Shown: one piece after another, positions 59,101 to 64,000 of the stretch
How the letters are laid out: each line of letters begins with the position of its first letter
How positions within the stretch are numbered: the first letter of the stretch is position 1
NCBI GenBank assembly: GCA_013399695.1
Contig: VXAU01004437.1
Location: 147,790-211,789 of the forward strand
Direction: 5' to 3'
From: Formicarius rufipectus
Taxonomy: Eukaryota > Chordata > Aves > Passeriformes > Formicariidae
Length of the DNA stretch: 64,000 bases
Position numbers and translations under genes: made by a program
Notes under the pieces: model-generated
Seen by the model: the letters and a program-made list of their open reading frames with translations, nothing else
Told to the model about the DNA's origin: nothing
Database searches by the model: none

Positions 59101-62100
59101 GCCCCAGCATGAGAACAAAGAAACTTCCACATGAAAAACATAGAACACTGTCTTTTGTTCTGAGTGCAAAATAGCAGTGCTGCTTTCCAACTGAAGGAAT
59201 CAAAATTTTACAAATATTGCCACTGACATGGTTCTGTTTATACCAGATTACCAAAAAAAAAAAAAAAGGGAGTATCAGACATCTCACAACACAGAAGACA
59301 TTGTGAGGCCACTGAGCTTAACAAAGGTGAATGTTTCCCTCCTGAGTAATGTGAAGAGCATGGTCACCTTGGATATGGCTCAGCACCGCATCTTATTTCA
59401 AGTTCAGTGCTCTGTGAAAAATAACCTTATCACTGGAACTGAAAACTAACATTCAAGATCAGCACAATGCCCACCCATTTCATCACCAAAGTATCTGCTC
59501 AGCCTCAAACTGGAATCAAATTGTTGCACAGACATTCTAATGTGCCCCTGAACAGAGGTGGATTTCAGAGTACAGGCAAATCCCAGGGACCCAATTTGAT
59601 CAGCCAGCCATTCCTCAGAGTGGGAATGAAATAGTAGATACCATATTCTCTTTCTCTTTCCCCAACCTTTATGGTCAAGATAAGGTAAAGTATTTCACCT
59701 AAACATAATCATGTATGTAGGAGTGCCTCCTAAGGCTAAAATAAATGCACATGCAGTTTGTAATGCTAAAAAATAGGGAAAAGCTTTGGTACAGCTTTCT
59801 CTTTGGCATTGTCCCAAAACTGCAGAGGAGTTGCCAAGACCGTGCCCTTGTCCTTCCACACAGCTGCAATTGTGAAACACCTGAAAGGAGAAGATGAGAA
59901 GAATAATTTTTTTATTCAGAATTCAGTGGCAAAAAAACTATTTAGTAGCTAGATTCCCCATAACAGCTGGGCTGTTGTTCGTGCTGAAAGAACCTCCCTA
60001 ATCATCTTTGCAGACTGATGGCCGGGTTCATTGGTATGCTCCAGCCACTCTGAGCTGCTCCAGAGACACAAAGCTACTCTGACTCCAGTTTCAGCCATGC
60101 CTTTGTTAGAACAGAAGGTGCTCTGTGTATGTTTAAAATGGGTCAAAGCTAAAAAAAAATCAGACTTGAACTGTTCCCCAGCCATTCTGCTCAGGTGCAC
60201 TATGAAGCGGATGAGTAACAACAAAAAAATATAGATGTGCACCCAATAATGCAATCATGCCTCTGTATCATTTTATATCTAAAATAGCATTTGGTGCTCA
60301 GCTGAGAGTGGACTTTGAAGTTAGCCAAAGGCATGAGTTTGGAAGCCAATTTTCCTGAAGTGAAGCAAGAGAATATTGCTGGAGTATATGTACATAAGCC
60401 TGAAAACGTTGCTCATATTTTTCAATATTGTTACATGAAGACAATTTTGTTTCTGCCAGGAGACATGGCTGTTTGCACACACTTCTGCAAACCTACTGAT
60501 TTTAAAGGTCTTGCCCAGGTAAGATTGCTTGAAGTTCTAGAAATGGCTTTGCTGCTGACACAGTGACCAAAATGGACAGTTCTGTATTTACAGGATCTCT
60601 TATCTGTACAATTTAGTGTTATCACTTGTTTTAATAAGCTATGGCTGTTCAGGAGAGCACACAAATCCAGCATGATCCAGTTTGTGAAACCAACACTCAG
60701 AAGTTTATACAGATCTGCTGCGCAAGTTGACACCACTATAACAACCAGACTAGTAATGGTCAGCTAAGGAAAACTCCTCTTAGCTGTGTTGTAGATACGC
60801 CTTAAAGAGACCTACTGACAAACTTAAATCAAAGTTTATGGTCATCTTGCTGAGAAGACAGTAAATTTTAAATCATCTAAATAAAAGCATTCAAGAAATA
60901 TCAGTTTAAAATCTGGAGTTTTCACGCTTTTTCTGAATTGTTCACTTACCTCACCCCAAATCTTTTAAAAACCATCCCTGAAATCTTACATTCAGTTTTT
61001 ACAAGGTTAAACCAGGTAGAATGGACACTTGTGTCTACTAGATTTCTGAATCACAAAGCCAAAAGAAATATACTCTAAATCTACACTCTTTTAAATTAAA
61101 ACCATTACCCCTTGTCTAATTGCAACAGGCCATGGTAAATAGTCATCTATCCACCTATATATTTACCATATTCTTTCCTGTCCCAGTCGATGATTTGCAT
61201 CCTGCAAAGCAGGCTGTCATGTATGTGATCCCATTATCCCCACATACAGGGTCCCACTGATCCACATTGCAGCTGCAGTCAGCATTGCAACCGGCCACAT
61301 AGATGTTCTTGGTAGAGGAAAGATGCTCTGCTCTGAAGGGCAACAGAAAGAAATTAGGAAATTATTTAGTCAAATTACAGAGTCCAGTATTAGGGAGTAT
61401 AAGCATGGGGAAAGTGAAGTAGTCAACAAGTATCTGCAACCACTCAGTGGACTGTGAAGTTGTCATATGGAGACTAAGGTAATTTCAGCTCAGCCAAAGG
61501 TCTCTTGAGGTTTTTCATCAATTATTAACATTTTTATGGATTTTAGGGAAAAGGTCTGGAACTGAAAAGGTGAAGGTATTCTTGGCTGGAAGGGAATATT
61601 TGATATTACATTTCCATTTGAAAGCTCACTCCAAGAAAAAGAAAATCATCTAGGATCTCTTGTAGCAGAGACACGGCCTAAGAAAAGGCCATGCTTTCCC
61701 TTAGCAGTAGGATACCATAGAACATCTGTGTGCTAAAAATGCTGACATAAAATTACATAAGACTGTAACAGCGAGATGTCCTTCACATTTTTTCAATTGG
61801 ACCAGGAAAAGAAAGTGGCAATAAAAATTGTGTGAGTCTGAGTGAGAAGTGTTGCTTCTCTCTCAGCTCTGATCATAGCCAGCAGCAGCAGCCCCATGTC
61901 TGGGACTTGGAACTGCCTTGAGACCCATTTCTTAACAGATCTCATTTCTTGTATACTATCATGGACTTTTGTAACTTCCACTTTTACCAACATTCCCATA
62001 TGAAAAATCAAAATCAGGCCCCAAAGATTCCAAGTAAGTAGACCACAACTAGAGTTGAGAAATTAAGAAGTGGGCAGGGACTCTGCAGACATGCTGACAG

Positions 62101-63763
62101 GGCTCAATTGTCAAAAAATGTTAGGAGTCGACCATTTACAAACCACCTCTGCCTCGAAGTCACTCACAATATAAAGGAAAAAATGCCCAAAATTTGCCTT
62201 TCCTTCCTCCTTACCACTAATCACATTAAGTAGCCTACATTTCCCCTAAGCCTTTTAGAAAGGAAATAACTGAGGGATTTAACCCTCATTAGGCTGTTGC
62301 TTGTCTTCAAAATATAGATTGTTAAATAGGTAAAACAGTGAGTTGCTTAACCAGAACAATCCTAAATTCTCCACTCTCAGTCCTCCTGGAGAAACTGCAT
62401 TTGCTCTTTCAGTATCTGCTGAGTTGTTTCTGCTTAATATAGGCTTGGTTTGGGGGGAAAAAAAAACAAAAACAAAAACAAAAACAAAAACAAACAAACA
62501 AACAGGAAACAGGGTTGAGTTTCTGTCTGAATCGAAAGTGTAGCAAACTGTTTAATCCTAAAATCCCTTGAAATTTGGACCAAACTGAAGAAAATTTAAA
62601 CAGTAGGCAATTGTGGTAGGATGGTAGAATAAGGAAAATGTTCTCAAGAAAGCAAGACCATGGTCATGGTAAGGGAGGAGGTACATTTGCTTGCAGAACA
62701 CAATCCATGACCACTTGACCACATGACCACCCAGCTGAGAAAAGGTTCTCAGGCTGGTTGGCAGCTCCAGGTACCCCAGGGCCTGGCAATTCCTTGTGCA
62801 GGCTGGTAACTGCTGATCTAGTGGATGGTCCCTTCTAGAGGCAGCACTGACTATGGGGAGATCACTTGCAAAACTTTTATTACATCCCGCTGCCTACACG
62901 ATAGGAGGAGATTGACTTTAAATTAAAGCTTTGAAATAGAATATAAAAATTCTATTTGGTTCTGATAAATTTCAACTTAATTACAAATCTGCCAGTATAT
63001 AGAGGTGTATTTTCAATATGCAGCAACAGAGAATTTAGAAAAATAGAAATAGGGAATGTAGGAGAAAGAGAAATGTCTGGCCTGAAATGTGAAAATTTGG
63101 ACAACAAATCTGAAAAACAAAATCAGTGCATTCTGCCCATCCCGACTCTAGGTATCATTTCAGCCTAACAAGTCTGTGTAGGATTTTCTTGTGTGCATCA
63201 CTCCCAAAGAAGTGGTAAAATGATATAACCCCAGCTCTACTCCAGCTGAAACCCCACCAATTGATACTAGGAAATTACCTAATACAATTTCAACAAAAAT
63301 TTGTTGTATTTAAATAGATATATATGTAAATGGATAAAGCAATATGTTACAGTGAATCAACAGATAAGACACATCCAAATTCAAATATTTTCTAGAATAG
63401 TTTTGTAGCCCGCATGAGGTTACAAACCCAGATTAGTTGGTGGGAGTAGAGAACCCAGGTCGTGCACCACATCCTACACAGGGCAGTAAGCAACTTTGTC
63501 AAATGATACAACCAACACCAGCCCAAGGGTTACAAACTCAAGGGTTACTAACCCAAGGGATACAAACCCAGAGTAGGGCGCTGTCAAACCAGCCACCTGG
63601 AGCACCTCACAACTGCATGTGAAGTACAAGAGGTTCAACAAGTACGCCACTATAAAGGTGATGCATGCAAACTTGGCCATTTCAGTTATGTGAAGCTTGA
63701 ATTTCTTGATCAGAAAGCCTCCTAGAAACATCCCCAGGATTGTGATGGGTAAAAGTATCACAC
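55936..63763 (-). CDS. SLCO1A2: SLCO1A2-type organic anion transporter (OATP1A2-like), 3' part
   Basis: Six intact coding exons (9-14) on the minus strand, 950 bases joined, open to TAA. TM8 to the C-terminus is present; the start, TM1-TM7 and the OATP signature lie beyond the right edge. The Kazal-type loop has all ten cysteines. KNMVFHNCSC and GNSSAVLGQC in that loop are closer to OATP1A2 than to 1B, and the reversed orientation beside SLCO1B fits the mammalian SLCO1A2 position. Family role: sodium-independent uptake of bile salts, steroid conjugates, thyroid hormones and drugs. Odd points: coding exon 12 has Thr-Val where the paralogues have Cys-Val, and the exon 9 donor is weak and sits in a 15-bp repeat. 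The tail ends ETCM, a possible class I PDZ ligand. Bird 1A and 1B paralogues are close, so the symbol is less sure than the family. Confidence 0.85.
56159..56943 (-). other. SLCO1A2: SLCO1A2-type intron 13
   Basis: Intron of 785 bases with a polypyrimidine tract at the acceptor; nothing else recognised. Confidence 0.85.
56944..57061 (-). CDS. SLCO1A2: SLCO1A2-type coding exon 13 (TM11 and loop 6)
   Basis: 118 bases, acceptor TTTCTTTGCAG, donor GTAAGC. Reads GLPAPIYFGALIDETCLKWG, then SCGGSGSCRVYDTKEF. Confidence 0.95.
58195..58259 (-). CDS. SLCO1A2: SLCO1A2-type coding exon 12 (start of TM11)
   Basis: 65 bases exactly, acceptor CCTTTCCAG, donor GTAAAA. Reads TVSPDLKSFAVGIETLGGRV. The family's Cys at the first full codon is Thr here. 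Frame and phase are intact. Confidence 0.9.
58260..59698 (-). other. SLCO1A2: SLCO1A2-type intron 11
   Basis: Intron of 1.44 kb with an A15 run near 59252. The open frame at 58626-58886 on the plus strand has no support as a gene. Confidence 0.75.
59699..59880 (-). CDS. SLCO1A2: SLCO1A2-type coding exon 11 (end of Kazal loop, TM10)
   Basis: 182 bases, acceptor CTCCTTTCAG, donor GTGAAA. Begins VFHNCSCVEGQGHG with GNSSAVLGQC, then TM10 ending GGTPTYMIMFR. Four loop cysteines. Confidence 0.95.
59881..61166 (-). other. SLCO1A2: SLCO1A2-type intron 10
   Basis: Intron of 1.29 kb; no repeat family or exon recognised. Confidence 0.75.
61167..61332 (-). CDS. SLCO1A2: SLCO1A2-type coding exon 10 (Kazal-type loop)
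   Basis: 166 bases, acceptor TTGCCCTTCAG, donor GTAAAT. Reads AGCNADCSCNVDQWDPVCGD, then NGITYMTACFAGCK. Six loop cysteines. Confidence 0.95.
62458..62503. repeat. (AAAAAC)n / (AAAC)n microsatellite
   Basis: About five AAAAAC units followed by three AAAC units. Gives a spurious Val-Phe repeat frame on the minus strand. Confidence 0.92.
63523..63567 (-). repeat. 15-bp tandem repeat at a splice donor, 3 copies
   Basis: Minus-strand units GTTTGTATCCCTTGG, GTTAGTAACCCTTGA and GTTTGTAACCCTTGG, starting exactly at the donor of SLCO1A2-type coding exon 9. Each unit begins with GT and is a whole number of codons. A related GGTTACAAACCCA string lies at about 63419-63431. Confidence 0.9.
63568..63763 (-). 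CDS. SLCO1A2: SLCO1A2-type coding exon 9 (TM8-TM9)
   Basis: 196 bases, acceptor CTATTCGCAG, donor GTTTGT (weak). Contains LGMFLGGFLIKKFKLHITEM and CEVLQVAGLTAPYSG. The length matches the paralogues exactly, which fixes the donor despite its weak consensus. Confidence 0.92.
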
Positions 63764-64000
63764 CTGCGAATAGAAGGCAATTAAAATGTTGACTGGTCTC
63801 GCTGGCATAGGACCTTTCTAAAATAAATACTTGGTTCTAGTATTTTCAAAATATCAGATACTTACCTATTTCAGGCTGATCCCTTGAGGCTTTAAGACTT
63901 CTTATTACCTTTTAGTAATTTTACTTACTTTCCCATTTTCTTTTTCAAGTCATATTATGACTTTAAAAAGCTCAGTTCCTCAATATTCCCTACATTTTTA
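63764..64000 (-). other. SLCO1A2: SLCO1A2-type intron 8, partial
   Basis: Upstream of coding exon 9. Only the acceptor is recognisable; coding exon 8 is not within the window. Confidence 0.8.

Larger units (their letters stand above)
61333..63567 (-). other. SLCO1A2: SLCO1A2-type intron 9
   Basis: Intron of 2.2 kb. Contains an (AAAAAC)n block (62458-62503) and the 15-bp donor-associated repeat at its 5' end (63523-63567). Confidence 0.8.

Noticed and set aside
62279..62497. Val-Phe repeat protein on the minus strand
   Set aside because: Translation of the (AAAAAC)n microsatellite.
55936..63763. SLCO1A2-type copy as a pseudogene
   Set aside because: All six exons keep frame, phase, splice dinucleotides, ten loop cysteines and a family-like tail; no stop or frameshift was found.
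1..64000. CRISPR arrays, operons, tRNA or rRNA genes
   Set aside because: Nothing resembling them was seen; the window is a vertebrate transporter locus.

Overview
The window is vertebrate nuclear DNA, almost certainly from a bird. It contains split genes with GT-AG introns, several CR1 LINE tails ending in the avian ATTCTATG-type terminus, and one solo LTR that I recognise as an avian ERVL-type element. The species cannot be fixed from sequence alone. There is no prokaryotic, CRISPR or phage content. The base composition is AT-rich, and two N runs mark assembly gaps inside homopolymers.

The window is the SLCO1 (OATP1) organic-anion-transporter cluster, with three paralogues. (1) 494-16551, plus strand: SLCO1C1, coding exons 3-14 of 14, with the 5' end outside the window; thyroid-hormone transporter. 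(2) 30583-45063, plus strand: a complete SLCO1B-type gene, 14 coding exons and 706 codons. (3) 63763-55936, minus strand: coding exons 9-14 of an SLCO1A2-type gene, with its 5' part beyond the right edge. The order SLCO1C1(+), SLCO1B(+), SLCO1A2(-) matches the mammalian arrangement as I know it, which supports the assignments. Exon lengths (133, about 120, 147, 99, 246, 165, 196, about 166, about 183, 65, 118) and phases are nearly the same in all three genes. That let every splice junction be placed by hand.

Between the genes: 16552-17420 is the probable SLCO1C1 3' UTR. 17421-30559 is intergenic plus the unseen promoter and 5' UTR exons of gene 2. It holds the LTR (18660-19159) and a CR1 copy with an opposite-strand CR1 inside it (23600-24935). 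45064-55935 is the tail-to-tail interval between genes 2 and 3, with one clear CR1 (46417-46790). Further CR1 fragments lie in introns.

All three proteins are 12-TM facilitative transporters with a 10-cysteine Kazal-type extracellular loop. All three end in a possible class I PDZ ligand (TRL, SSI, TCM). I found no new multi-gene system. The best leads are a 15-bp repeat that multiplies in-frame splice donors in the SLCO1A2-type gene, an intronic hairpin whose mismatches are all G-U wobbles on the transcribed strand, a GC-AG intron shared by two paralogues, a perfect 135-bp tandem duplication, and the nested CR1.
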